From Sphingomonadales bacterium (GTDB taxonomy: Bacteria; Bacteroidota; Bacteroidia; Chitinophagales; Chitinophagaceae): a stretch of DNA of 64,000 bases. The stretch covers positions 1 to 64,000 of the forward strand of contig VHAT01000006.1 in NCBI GenBank assembly GCA_016872195.1, written 5' to 3'. The translations under genes were made by a program, and so were the position numbers. Of this stretch, positions 1 through 10,700 are shown piece by piece; the stretch's first letter is position 1; each line of letters opens with the position of its first letter. The notes under the pieces were generated by a model. The model ran no database searches, was not told where the DNA came from, and saw nothing but the letters and a program-made list of their open reading frames with translations.

Positions 1-108
1 AAGTTACAGTTTTTAGAGCAAACGTTTTGCAAGATAATCGCTTTTCAAAATTTTTTGAATGCCGGATTTTACCGATTTTCGGTGCATCGTTCGTATAACC
101 TGCTTGCC

Positions 109-1401
109 ATGAATAATTTCGACCTGTTAGAAGAGCTCTCTCATCTGCTTGCCAAGATGAAGACTAATAAATTTACCACCTATATTTTGTTGGCAATGGT
201 AGCCGGTGTTTTAGTAGGATATGAGGTGCACACCAATGCAGATCCTGCTTTTATCAAGGAATTTTCCACCAACATAAAATTATTAGGTAAGGTCTTTATT
301 CGCATGGTGCAAATGATCATTGCGCCCTTGGTCTTTTCGACCTTGGTGGTGGGAATTGCCAAGCTGGGTAATTTATCTGCGGTAGGGCGCGTGGGAGGAA
401 AGTCCATGCTTTGGTTTATCACAGCTTCGCTGATCTCGCTGAGTATCGGACTAGTGCTGGTCAATCTCCTTGAGCCAGGACAGTATATTAGTCTCTCTCA
501 AGCCGATACCGAAGGAGTAAAAGATCTAATGACGAAGAAACAAGAATTTTCACTGGAGAAATTCGTAGAGCATATTATTCCCCGCAGTGTCATAGAGGCC
601 ATGGCCACGAACGAAGTGCTGCAGTTGGTCGTGTTCTCTATTTTCTTTGGCGTGGCCACTACGGCCCTTGGCGAACAGGCCAAACCCGTTATCAAGGCCC
701 TCGATGCTGTTTCTCATATTATTTTGAAGATGGTGGGGTATGTCATGAATATTGCGCCATTCGGCGTTTTTGGCGCCCTTTGTGCCGTAGTCGCTTCGCG
801 CGGTCTGGGCATCTTTGAATTTTACCTGATCTATTTTACCTATTTTTTGATCGGTATAGCCGTGCTTTGGATCTTACTGCTGGGGGTGGGTTATCTGATC
901 ATTGGGACCAGAATGTTCGCTTTGCTTAAAAGGATCGGGAATCCACTGTTGATCGCATTCAGTACAACCAGCAGCGAAGCCGTTTTCCCGAAACTTACTG
1001 AAGAACTCGAACGGTTTGGTTGCAAAAACAAGATCGTTTCTTTTGTGTTGCCCCTGGGGTACTCCTTTAACCTCGATGGCAGTATGATGTACATGACCTT
1101 TGCCAGTATGGCCATTGCCCAGGCCTATAATATTCCGCTCGATCTGGGCACGCAGATCACGATGTTATTGGTACTGATGCTTACCAGTAAGGGAATTGCC
1201 GGTGTGCCACGCGCTTCTTTAGTGGTGGTGCTGGCGACCTGCTCTATGTTCAATATTCCTCCCGAGGGGGTAGCGCTAATATTGCCGATCGATCATTTTT
1301 GTGATATGTTTCGCTCGGCCACCAATGTAGTGGGCAATGCGTTGGCTACAACGGTTGTAAGTAAATGGGAGGGTGAACTCGACAACGAAGTCGTTTCCTA
1401 A
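109..1401 (+). CDS. Dicarboxylate/amino acid:cation symporter (DAACS family)
   Basis: ORF 55..1401; multi-TM protein with DAACS-like 'FSTTSSEAVFPKL' and 'FNLDGSMMYMTFASMAIAQA' motifs. ATG at 109 (or 157) looks more plausible than 55. Confidence 0.88.
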   Translation: MNNFDLLEELSHLLAKMKTNKFTTYILLAMVAGVLVGYEVHTNADPAFIKEFSTNIKLLGKVFIRMVQMIIAPLVFSTLVVGIAKLGNLSAVGRVGGKSMLWFITASLISLSIGLVLVNLLEPGQYISLSQADTEGVKDLMTKKQEFSLEKFVEHIIPRSVIEAMATNEVLQLVVFSIFFGVATTALGEQAKPVIKALDAVSHIILKMVGYVMNIAPFGVFGALCAVVASRGLGIFEFYLIYFTYFLIGIAVLWILLLGVGYLIIGTRMFALLKRIGNPLLIAFSTTSSEAVFPKLTEELERFGCKNKIVSFVLPLGYSFNLDGSMMYMTFASMAIAQAYNIPLDLGTQITMLLVLMLTSKGIAGVPRASLVVVLATCSMFNIPPEGVALILPIDHFCDMFRSATNVVGNALATTVVSKWEGELDNEVVS

Positions 1402-1412
1402 TTCAATCTATC

Positions 1413-2144
1413 ATGCCTGTTGTTCTACTGGATGCCTTTCATTGGACAAATCTCTTACAGCCTCAGTACTATGTGGAGAACGGCGGATTATGGTTATTGC
1501 TCTTTGTGGTCTTTGCCGAGACCGGGCTCTTTGTGGGGTTCTTTTTACCGGGTGATTCGCTCTTGTTCGTAGCGGGCATCTATGCCCACGAGATCAGCCG
1601 AAAAACAGGCGAGGTAGTGCCTGGATTGGCTTATCAATTTCTGGATGCTATCGGGCTGGGAGCTATCCGTAATGAATGGATCGATCTACTAGTGCTATCG
1701 GCACTTATTGCCTTGGCGGGAATTGCAGGAAATAGTCTTGGCTACTGGACCGGTCGCAAAGTAGGGCCCGCTATGTATCAATGGAGAGATCGATTACTTT
1801 TTAAAAAGAAATATTTACATCAAGCACGCGAATTCTACGAAAAGCATGGGGGCTTGGCTGTTGTGGGTGCTCGTTTTCTTCCGCTGATCAGGACCTTTGC
1901 TCCCATTGTGGCCGGTATTGTACAAATGGATAGAGCCAAGTTTCATTTTTATAATATTATCGGTAGTATTTCTTGGGTGTGCTCCATGATCTTTGCCGGT
2001 TATTTTTTGCAAAAATGGATACTGGCCTCTTATGGTTTCGATCTTAAGGAACATCTAGAGGTGATCGTCTTGGTCATTGTGTTCGTTACCACCGCCCCAG
2101 TCATATTTAAAATGATAACCGGAAAGGTCAAGTCCAATGAATAA
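1413..2144 (+). CDS. DedA family membrane protein
   Basis: ORF with DedA/SNARE-associated hallmarks: 'FFLPGDSLLFVAG', 'GARFLPLIRTFAPIVAG', 'GYWTGRKVG'. Confidence 0.88.
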   Translation: MPVVLLDAFHWTNLLQPQYYVENGGLWLLLFVVFAETGLFVGFFLPGDSLLFVAGIYAHEISRKTGEVVPGLAYQFLDAIGLGAIRNEWIDLLVLSALIALAGIAGNSLGYWTGRKVGPAMYQWRDRLLFKKKYLHQAREFYEKHGGLAVVGARFLPLIRTFAPIVAGIVQMDRAKFHFYNIIGSISWVCSMIFAGYFLQKWILASYGFDLKEHLEVIVLVIVFVTTAPVIFKMITGKVKSNE

Positions 2145-3375
2145 TGCACCACGACATACCCTCTTTAATGTAACGGTGGTGGTGGCCGCCTTAGGATATT
2201 TCGTGGATATTTATGACCTGCTTTTATTTGGCATTATTCGCATACCCAGTTTGCAGTCGCTAAGGCTTAGTCCCGAGCAAGTAAAACTCAATGGTGAGAT
2301 CATTTTGCAGTGGCAGATGTGGGGTCTGTTAATTGGAGGAATAATCTCCGGCGTGATCGGAGACAAGCGAGGTCGATTAAGTGTGCTGTTTGGCTCCATC
2401 ATTTTGTATTCGGCCGCCAATATTGCCAACGGATTTGTAGAAACAGTCGAGCAATATAAGTGGATCCGATTTATAGCAGGATTAGGATTAGCTGGCGAAT
2501 TGGGGGCGGGAATTACCCTGGTATCTGAAGTGGTTCCCAAGCAAAAAAGAGGGTTAGCTACTTCTTTTGTGGCGGGTATCGGATTAACTGGGGCGATACT
2601 GGCTTATTTTATGAAGCAGCAATTCGATTGGCGTACTTGTTACTTTATCGGAGGGGGATTGGGTATTGCGCTTTTGTTATTGCGCATCTCCGTACTGGAA
2701 TCCAGCATGTTCCACCAGGTAAAAAAGCAAGGGGTGTCGCGCGGTAATTTTTTACTCTTCTTTACTAGCGCAGACCGTTTTAAACGATATCTTTTCGGTA
2801 TCCTCATCGGATTACCTACATGGTATGTGATCGGGATCCTGGTTACCTTTTCGAACGATTTTGGTCAGGCTTTCGGAATAAAGGATAAGATCGATCCCGG
2901 TAAGGCCATCATGTTTGCATATGCTGGCATCTCTGTAGGAGATATCTTGATCGGAATGGTCAGTCAATGGCTTCATAGCCGACTAAGGGCCTTGTATATA
3001 TTTTATCTGATTACGATGCTCTTTATGGTCTTGTTCTTTACCACCCTATGGCAAGGTTCCGCTGCCGGGTTATACTTGATCTGTGCCGGACTAGGTTTTG
3101 GAACGGGCTTTTGGGCCATTTTCGTAACCATGGGAGCCGAGCAATTTGGAACCAATCTTCGGGCCACCGCTGCCACTACTATTCCCAATATGGTTAGGGG
3201 GATGCTGGCCATTTTTATCTTGCCATTGTTCAAGTGGCTGCAGCACTTGCCCGGCATTGGATATGTCAATGCGGGTATTATCAGCGGAGTTATTATTATG
3301 GCTATCACCTGGACGGCAGCCCTTTTGACCCGCGAGACCTTTCATAAGGACCTTGACTTTGTAGAAGAGGACTAG
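2137..3375 (+). CDS. MFS transporter
   Basis: About 12 TM segments; 'GDKRGRLSVLFGS' matches the MFS loop 2-3 motif. Start overlaps the DedA stop by 8 nt. Confidence 0.85.
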   Translation: MNNAPRHTLFNVTVVVAALGYFVDIYDLLLFGIIRIPSLQSLRLSPEQVKLNGEIILQWQMWGLLIGGIISGVIGDKRGRLSVLFGSIILYSAANIANGFVETVEQYKWIRFIAGLGLAGELGAGITLVSEVVPKQKRGLATSFVAGIGLTGAILAYFMKQQFDWRTCYFIGGGLGIALLLLRISVLESSMFHQVKKQGVSRGNFLLFFTSADRFKRYLFGILIGLPTWYVIGILVTFSNDFGQAFGIKDKIDPGKAIMFAYAGISVGDILIGMVSQWLHSRLRALYIFYLITMLFMVLFFTTLWQGSAAGLYLICAGLGFGTGFWAIFVTMGAEQFGTNLRATAATTIPNMVRGMLAIFILPLFKWLQHLPGIGYVNAGIISGVIIMAITWTAALLTRETFHKDLDFVEED

Positions 3376-3378
3376 CTC

Positions 3379-5277
3379 TTAAGCTCGCTCGCTTAGTTCT
3401 AACCAACGCAATTCTTTCGAATCGATCATGGCACTCAGTGATTCCATGCGTAACGAGAGGGCGGTCAATTCTTCATAGCTGCACTGCCCTCCGGCCAGCT
3501 CCTCACTGATCTTTTTTTTCTCTTCGTTCAGCAGGGGTAATTCCTTCTCCAAGGCCTCAAACTCTCTTTTTTCTTTGTACGAGAGAGGAGTTTTACCAGG
3601 ATCGGATGCGGTGGGTTGCGCGAATGTTCTAATTTTTAGGGTGGTGTCGGCGCTCGTAAGGGCCTCTTTTTTTTCAGGGCTCTCTTTTTTAGCCGACTCT
3701 CTTCGGTACTGGCTGTAATTTCCCGGAAAATCGCGAATCAGGCCTCCTCCCTCAAATACCAACAAGTGATCGACCAGACGATCCATAAAGTAGCGATCGT
3801 GCGAGACGATCAAGAGGCAGCCACCGAACTCAAGCAAAAAATTTTCAAGTACAGCGAGCGTGGGAAGGTCCAGATCATTGGTAGGCTCGTCCAAGATCAA
3901 AAAGTTAGGATTTCGAAATAAGATAGAGAGCAAGTGCAATCTTCTTTTTTCTCCTCCGCTTAGCTTACTGATGTATGTGTATTGTTTGTCAGGATCGAAC
4001 AGAAATAACTGCAAGAATTGAGCGGCACTAAGCGATCCTCCGGTGGCCAGTGGAAAGTTTTCGGCAATATTCTTTACGAATTCGATCACCCGTTGATCCT
4101 CTTTCCATTGTAATCCCTGTTGGGAGTAATTACCAAAGACAATGGTATCTCCTACATTGATCTTGCCACTGTCGGCCGCTTCAAGTCCTTGTATGATATT
4201 GGTAAAGGTTGATTTACCCACTCCGTTGGGGCCGATAATGCCCACGCGTTCCCCTTTTTTGAAGGTGTAGTCGAATCCCTTTAGGATCACGTTGTCTCCA
4301 TAGCACTTATTGATCTTCTTGAGTTCAATGATCTTTCCACCCAGTCGGCTCATCTTCATGGACAATTGTAACGAGGCTTCTTGGGTTTGTTTTGAGGCTT
4401 TTTCAGCAATCGTATAAAAATTGTCTTGCCGACTCTTACTTTTTGTGGTCCTGGCTTTGGGTTGTTTGCGCATCCACTCCAATTCTCGTCTGAAAAGATT
4501 CCGTGCTTTATCGACAGAGGCTTTATCACTCTCTATTCGCGCTGTCTTTTTCTCGAGGTAATTTTCGTAGTCGCCTTTGTATACATGAAGCTCACTTCCA
4601 TCGAGCTCCCAGATCTCGTCGCATACCGTGTCGAGAAAGTACCGATCGTGCGTTACCAAGATAAGGGTAATGTTTTCGCGGTTTAAAAACTGCTCCATCC
4701 ATTCTACCATGCCTACATCAAGGTGGTTGGTCAGCTCGTCCATGATCAATAAGCAATGCTTATGCTCAAAGCCAATATCGATGAGTGTTTTGGCCAATGC
4801 GATCCGTTTACGCTGGCCCCCGCTCAATGTACCAATGGGTTGATTCAGCTCCTTGATATTGAGTTTATCCAATATCTGTTTGATCTTGGCGTCCATATCC
4901 CAGGCTCCCAACTCATCCATATTGATGATGGCTTGGTTCAATTCTTCGGCATTTTCCGTGGCAGCGGCTGCCTCGTAGGCTCGCACCGCATTCATCAGGG
5001 GATGGTCATGAAAGAAAATGGTCTCGGCCACGGTTTTTTGGGGATCGAACAGGGGGTCCTGTTCAAACAAGATCACATCTACTTCTTTATTGATCCAAAC
5101 CGTTCCGCTGTCGGCTGTTTCCTGCCCTGCCAGAATACGCAGTAGGGTAGACTTACCTGATCCATTGCGAGCGATCAGCGCGATCTTGTCGCCCTGGCTA
5201 ATATGAAAACTAATAGAAGAAAATAGTGGATGGATCCCATAACTCTTGGTCAAACGCTCAACACTTACAAAATGCAT
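3379..5277 (-). CDS. ABC-F family ATP-binding protein (Uup/YdiF type)
   Basis: Two ATPase domains: Walker A 'GRNGSGKSTLL'-like 'ARNGSGKSTLL' and 'GPNGVGKSTF'; signatures 'LSGGQRKR' and 'LSGGEKRR'; no TM segments. Confidence 0.92.
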   Translation of the reverse strand: MHFVSVERLTKSYGIHPLFSSISFHISQGDKIALIARNGSGKSTLLRILAGQETADSGTVWINKEVDVILFEQDPLFDPQKTVAETIFFHDHPLMNAVRAYEAAAATENAEELNQAIINMDELGAWDMDAKIKQILDKLNIKELNQPIGTLSGGQRKRIALAKTLIDIGFEHKHCLLIMDELTNHLDVGMVEWMEQFLNRENITLILVTHDRYFLDTVCDEIWELDGSELHVYKGDYENYLEKKTARIESDKASVDKARNLFRRELEWMRKQPKARTTKSKSRQDNFYTIAEKASKQTQEASLQLSMKMSRLGGKIIELKKINKCYGDNVILKGFDYTFKKGERVGIIGPNGVGKSTFTNIIQGLEAADSGKINVGDTIVFGNYSQQGLQWKEDQRVIEFVKNIAENFPLATGGSLSAAQFLQLFLFDPDKQYTYISKLSGGEKRRLHLLSILFRNPNFLILDEPTNDLDLPTLAVLENFLLEFGGCLLIVSHDRYFMDRLVDHLLVFEGGGLIRDFPGNYSQYRRESAKKESPEKKEALTSADTTLKIRTFAQPTASDPGKTPLSYKEKREFEALEKELPLLNEEKKKISEELAGGQCSYEELTALSLRMESLSAMIDSKELRWLELSERA

Positions 5278-5384
5278 GGCGCAAAGATAGGTTCATCGGT
5301 CTTGTCTTCAGAAAATAGATAACTAACGAAGAAGCGTTTACAGATAGTGATGGAGTAGTTCGCTATTTTAAGGGTCTTATATTG

Positions 5385-6032
5385 TCAACTTGTGATCAGT
5401 TTGCAAAGCAGTAGAGTAATTAGGATCAATAAAAAGATCCGGTAACGTTGCCAGTTTCGGCTATTTCTTTTTTGACGCCGGGCTTTTTGAATTTCGTTTT
5501 GCCACGTCAGGTTTTCGGGTTCGATCTTGTAAAAATGTTCCGAGATCTGCTCGAAAAGAGGATAGGGCAAGATCGTCGCTGCCAATAGCAGGAGTCTGGC
5601 TCCGGTCAGTAGGGCCTCAGGATCGTCGTATTGTCGTAGGGTGTCGATCTTTTCACTATGAGCAAGTTGCTCTATTTGTGAATACAATTGCTGTGGATCG
5701 ATTCGATCTGGATCTTGTGTATTCGTATTTTTCTCTACCGCCAAACATTCTTTAACCCATCCGGCAAGATCATCGTAAGAGGAGGAGAGGTCTTTACCCT
5801 GTGCTTTACGTAGCCAGCGCTCCTGCAAGAACTGGATCTTCTTGATCGGGTCACTTAAGACTTCATAGGCGTGTTGTATTTCGCTGAATCGAACAGAGGC
5901 CGCTGCATTATTACCGGTTTTATCGGGATGTAGATCGAAAACTAGTTTTCTCCAGGCTTTTTTGATCTGCTCCGCCGTTGCTCCGGGGGGCAGACCCAGT
6001 GTATGATAGTGATCTTTATAGTGATTTTGCAA
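5385..6032 (-). CDS. J-domain protein with a C-terminal transmembrane tail
   Basis: N-terminal J domain with HPD ('LVFDLHPDKTG'); C-terminal 'YRIFLLILITLLLCKLITS'; no G/F or zinc-finger region. Confidence 0.82.
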   Translation of the reverse strand: MQNHYKDHYHTLGLPPGATAEQIKKAWRKLVFDLHPDKTGNNAAASVRFSEIQHAYEVLSDPIKKIQFLQERWLRKAQGKDLSSSYDDLAGWVKECLAVEKNTNTQDPDRIDPQQLYSQIEQLAHSEKIDTLRQYDDPEALLTGARLLLLAATILPYPLFEQISEHFYKIEPENLTWQNEIQKARRQKRNSRNWQRYRIFLLILITLLLCKLITS

Positions 6033-6035
6033 GCA

Positions 6036-7682
6036 TCAGTTTTTTAAGCCATAGACTTTTTCTCCATTGATGTACGTGGCTACGACCCGGGTGTTGAGAA
6101 TGGCCTCCGCTGGGGTACTCATCAGATCTTGGTCCAAGATGATAAAGTCGGCCCATTTGCCTGGTTCTAAGCTGCCTTTTTTATTTTCTTCGAAACTGCC
6201 CTTGGCCGCCCAATGGGTCATGCCGCGTAATGTCTGCTCGCGCGTAAGCGCATTGTCCATTTGAAAGCCCGTTGCAGGCCAGCCACTGGCATCTTGTCTG
6301 AATACGGCGGCATAAAATGTCTTAAAGGGAGATATATCCTCTACCGGAAAATCGGTACCAAGCGGCATCCACTGATTTTGTGCAAGTAATTGCTGATACG
6401 CATAGGCGTTCTTGATCCTTGTGGCTCCCAATCTTTTTTCAGCCCAATACATATCTGAGGTCGCATGGGTGGGTTGCACAGAGGGAATTACGCCATACTT
6501 TCCAAAGAGGGCGAGGTCATTTTCATTGACTACTTGGGCATGTTCGATTCTCCAGCGTTTATCGTTAGCAGGTTGCAGATAGCGGCCATAGATCTGTAGG
6601 ATGGTACGATTTCCGCTATCTCCAATGGCATGGGTGTTCATTTGCCACCCCTTGCTCGCACACCAGTTAGCGACGCTGTCAAAATGGGCGGGGTTACTGA
6701 GCAAAAAGCCAGCGTTGTCTTTATCGTCCTCATAGGGATGAAGCAAGCAAGCTCCTCTGGAGCCAAGAGCCCCATCACCATAGACCTTAAAACTCCTTAC
6801 CTGCAAACGATCTTCCAATATCATTCCTTTCCTTTCGGCAAATCGGTAATTATCGGGTTTATCACTCAGCATAACGTTCAATCGAAGCGTAAGCAAATTC
6901 TCTTGCTGCAGCTTTTGCAGCTGCTCCACCACGGGATAATCCAGCCCGCAATCCGTTAACGAAGTGAGTCCTACGGCCAGACAGTTTTGTTGCGCTTGCG
7001 TAATAACCCTGGTAAATTCCGCTGTAGTGATAGCAGGAATGGCCTTACTGACTAGGTCCACTGCGTTATCGATCAGGAGTCCGGTCATCACCCCATTTTT
7101 TACTAAGACCTTACCGCCTACCAGTGGTTGCCCTGCCGTGATCTTTACAGATTCTAAGGCCTTTTGATTGGCGATGGCAGCATGCCCGTCAATACGGGTT
7201 AGTAGTACCGGACGATCGGGAAATAGGGCGTTGAGGGCTTTGTTATCGGGAAAGGTTTTGTTTTCCCAGTCATTTTGATCCCAGCCATGTCCCACGATCC
7301 ATCCCTCGGGGTGAGTGCTCGCGAATTCTCTTACCACCGATAAGATCTGATCCCAACTCTTGGTCCCCACGAGGGAGGCTGTGCGAAGGGTTTCCGCATA
7401 GCCAACGAAATGCGCATGGGCGTCATTAAAACCGGGGTAGATGAATTTACCATTAGCGTTGAGACTATCTCGAAAAGTATATTTTTCCCGGAGGGATGCC
7501 GCCGTTCCGGTCGCCATTACTTTTCCTTGGTCTATGACCATGGCTTCTTGAATCGAGAAGCTGCTATCGATTGTGTAGATCTTTGCATTAAAGACAAAGA
7601 GATCGACTGTGGGTCGGTTCGTACAGGCGGCGCAGAAAACGAGCCAGAGGGGCAGGGCAAACCATTTTAATTTCATATACAA
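6036..7682 (-). CDS. Amidohydrolase (YtcJ-like), predicted lipoprotein
   Basis: Lipobox-like 'VFCAACTN'; metal-binding 'NDAHAHFVG', 'NTHAIGDSGNR', 'RIEHAQ'; 'LEPGKWADFIILD'. Confidence 0.88.
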   Translation of the reverse strand: MYMKLKWFALPLWLVFCAACTNRPTVDLFVFNAKIYTIDSSFSIQEAMVIDQGKVMATGTAASLREKYTFRDSLNANGKFIYPGFNDAHAHFVGYAETLRTASLVGTKSWDQILSVVREFASTHPEGWIVGHGWDQNDWENKTFPDNKALNALFPDRPVLLTRIDGHAAIANQKALESVKITAGQPLVGGKVLVKNGVMTGLLIDNAVDLVSKAIPAITTAEFTRVITQAQQNCLAVGLTSLTDCGLDYPVVEQLQKLQQENLLTLRLNVMLSDKPDNYRFAERKGMILEDRLQVRSFKVYGDGALGSRGACLLHPYEDDKDNAGFLLSNPAHFDSVANWCASKGWQMNTHAIGDSGNRTILQIYGRYLQPANDKRWRIEHAQVVNENDLALFGKYGVIPSVQPTHATSDMYWAEKRLGATRIKNAYAYQQLLAQNQWMPLGTDFPVEDISPFKTFYAAVFRQDASGWPATGFQMDNALTREQTLRGMTHWAAKGSFEENKKGSLEPGKWADFIILDQDLMSTPAEAILNTRVVATYINGEKVYGLKN

Positions 7683-7717
7683 GAATTGGACCTAAAGATA
7701 TTCATTCTATAAAAAAA

Positions 7718-7743
7718 GAAGACCGCCCTTGCGAGCGGTCTTC
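7718..7743 (-). terminator. Rho-independent terminator of the TonB-dependent receptor gene
   Basis: Perfect 9-bp stem GAAGACCGC (7718-7726)/GCGGTCTTC (7735-7743); the A7 run at 7711-7717 is a U-tract on the minus strand. Confidence 0.85.
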
Positions 7744-7764
7744 CAAATAAAGCGTTACAAACTA

Positions 7765-10700
7765 TTAGTTGAACAAGTAGCGAAGACCAAACTGTATAGA
7801 GTAGGTAGAGGCTACGCTTACGTTATCACGGAAGGTCTTGGTAATAATATCACCATTGGCACTACCCAAGCGGTAGATCGGTAAGACTGTACCACCCGGA
7901 ACAAAGCTGGCCGAATTGGTGATCGCCAATGGGCGGCTGTTGTTGATGGTTTTGATCTTGCCCCATCCTGGATCGATCAGGTTGCCGGCATTGAAGATGT
8001 CGATGCTGAATTGCAAGCAATTCTTGGTGCCCTTTATATTAGTAAACAGGTCTTGCATGATCTTAACATCCAAACGATTCAACCAAGGCGCTTGCGCTCC
8101 GTTACGCTCGGCATACTGACCACGGTGAGCACGGAGGTATTTGTCTTGCTGAATATAACGCTCGAACAAGGTACGCTGAGCAGCTTGATCATATGATACG
8201 CCATTTACCGTATTACTAGCAAATAACATTTGCTGCACTTCAGTTGCGGTGGGGATGTACATCAGGTCATTTCCGTTGATACCATCACGGTTAAAGTCCA
8301 GATCATAGGTGTAGGAGAAGCGACCGTTGATACCGCCATTATAGAAAGCAGAAATGGTGGTAGCCAGGTTTTTGAAATACTCCTTGCGGTAAGAGATCAT
8401 GGCAACAACACGGTCTGGCACTACATAGTCGGCATAGCCAAGGGTCTGTGAGTTGGGTCCCCATACATTGGGAGTTCCCTGCCAGGCAGAGAGGGGTTGG
8501 TCACCACCACCATCATAAAGGTTTCCGGCCATTGATTTTGTGTAGGCAACAGACCAAGAAAGGCCTTTGCTGTATTGCTTTTCAACTTTAGCGGTCAGCG
8601 AGAAATAATAACCACGGGTTCCGTTATCCAAGATCACGGGGTTAAAGGCACCAGAGGCATTAGCTTGGGGGATACCGTTATTAAGGGTATTGATAAAGCG
8701 GGTTTGATTGGTCGCACCGTAGATAGGACGTCTGTCAGGATACCCATCAACAGCCAATGAGGCCGGGGAGATCATATTAGGATTACGGAAGATAGCCGTG
8801 TACATGTCTTTATTAAAGATAGCTTCTACGGTTCCGATAATTCCTTTGCCTAAACGAGTATCAAAGGCAAGTGTCGATTTCCAGGTCTGGGGATTTCTAA
8901 AGTCTTCCACCAGGGCGGTAACGCTACCGGGTACAATAGTACCGGCAGTAGGCACGGTAGAAGGTCTGTAGGCAGCAGGATCAGGATTGAAAGGGCCGGG
9001 TGTGTTGGCCTGGCCGTTCCAGAATTGGGTAACCTGTATCATACCATTGTCACCTGATTGGCTAACGATCCAAACAAAGGGAACACGACCGGTAAAGATC
9101 CCTGTTCCACCACGAATCTGCAAGGAGCGATCTCCGTAGATGTCCCAATTGAAACCAAGACGAGGAGACCACATCAGGCGATTCTTAGGAAGATTACCTG
9201 TATTAATCTTTTCGCCTCCATCAAAATTCATTTTAAGCACCAAAGGATGCGTCACGATCTGTGGTACATCGGGGTAGGTGGGAAGATCTACACGCAGACC
9301 CAAGGTCAGGCGGAAATCTTTGGTAACTGCGATCTCGTCTTGACCGTAAGCAGAATATTGGGCAAACTTGAAAGAGGAGAAGGCAGGGGCAAAGTTCTTA
9401 GACAAAGAGTAGGTAATTGCAAAATCTCTGGGTTTGGCACGCAGCGCAGGATTAGGATTGATAGAGCTGGCAAAATCAGCCCATGTATTGAATACATAGA
9501 AACTGGTACCAAAGCGCTGAAAACCATTGATGGTCTCACTCAATTCGTATTGACCACCTACTGTCCAATTATGTTTGCCGGTAGTCCAAGTAAGATTATT
9601 GATTACAGAGTAGGTTTTAACCTGGCGAAGATTTCCGAAGCTGAAAGGCTCGTAACCAAAGGAGGTATAAGGAGCCGGTCCGGTTACGCCCCCTGTGTTA
9701 CTCAAAATATCTACGAAGGGGAATATCTGGCTATCGGTAGAACGAGAATCATTTTGGAAAGTGTAGGTAGCACGAAGCGTATTGGCCATTTTACCCCAAG
9801 TAGAGTTCAACTCACCGGCCAATGAGTATAAATTGGCTCCCTGAAAATAGTTGGAGTTCTTGAACCACTGTGATGTGCTGGCTGTACGGTTGCTGGTATA
9901 GTTAACGTTCGATCCGCTCACAGAAGTACTGGGGGTAAAAGGTTCTCCGCCTTCTACCTGGCTATAGCGAATATTCAGGCGATTTTTGTCGTTGATGTTC
10001 CAGTCGATACGGGCAAGGTACTTAGTACGCTCAATGTTGGGAACATAACCCTGATAAGGTCCGGTAACATATCCGTAATTATCGAGCAGGAATTTGCTGA
10101 TCAAATTGAGTGAGTCAGCCGTAGGTCTCACGATATTGGGAGCACTTCCGTAAGGGGCAGCCGCTGTTGCAGCAAAGAAGTTTTGAATAGACTTGGGCTG
10201 ATTTTCTGTTTCGTAATTGATAAAGAAGAAAAGCTTGTTCTTGATGATGGGTCCGCCCATACGGAAACCATATTGATTGAATTCTTCAACGGGGCGAATG
10301 AATTTAGCTTGCTCAACTTGATCACCTCGTTGATTTTGGTTACGGAAATAACGATACACAGAACCCGTAAAGGTGTTGGTTCCGGAACGCGTTACTGCGT
10401 TAACGGCCGAGCCGATAAAGCCCGACTGGCGAATATCAAAAGGAGTGATGTTGATAGAGATCTCATCCAGGGCATCCAATGAGATGGGAGCTCCACCGGC
10501 AGGAAGGTTAGAACCGATACCAAAGCTGTTGTTAAAGTCAGATCCGTCAACAGTAAAGTTGTTTTGGCGGTAGTTACCACCTCCAATAGAGGGGCCATTG
10601 GCCTGGGGGGTAGCCCTTGTGATCTCGTTAATGCTGCGGCTAAAAGTAGGAAGCTGGTTGATCTGGCGAGTACCTACGTTGGTGACGGCTCCAGTACGAC

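Noticed and set aside
9058-9825. 255-aa plus-strand ORF antisense to the TonB-dependent receptor
   Set aside because: Shadow of the receptor gene, with no recognisable protein motif and no supporting start context.
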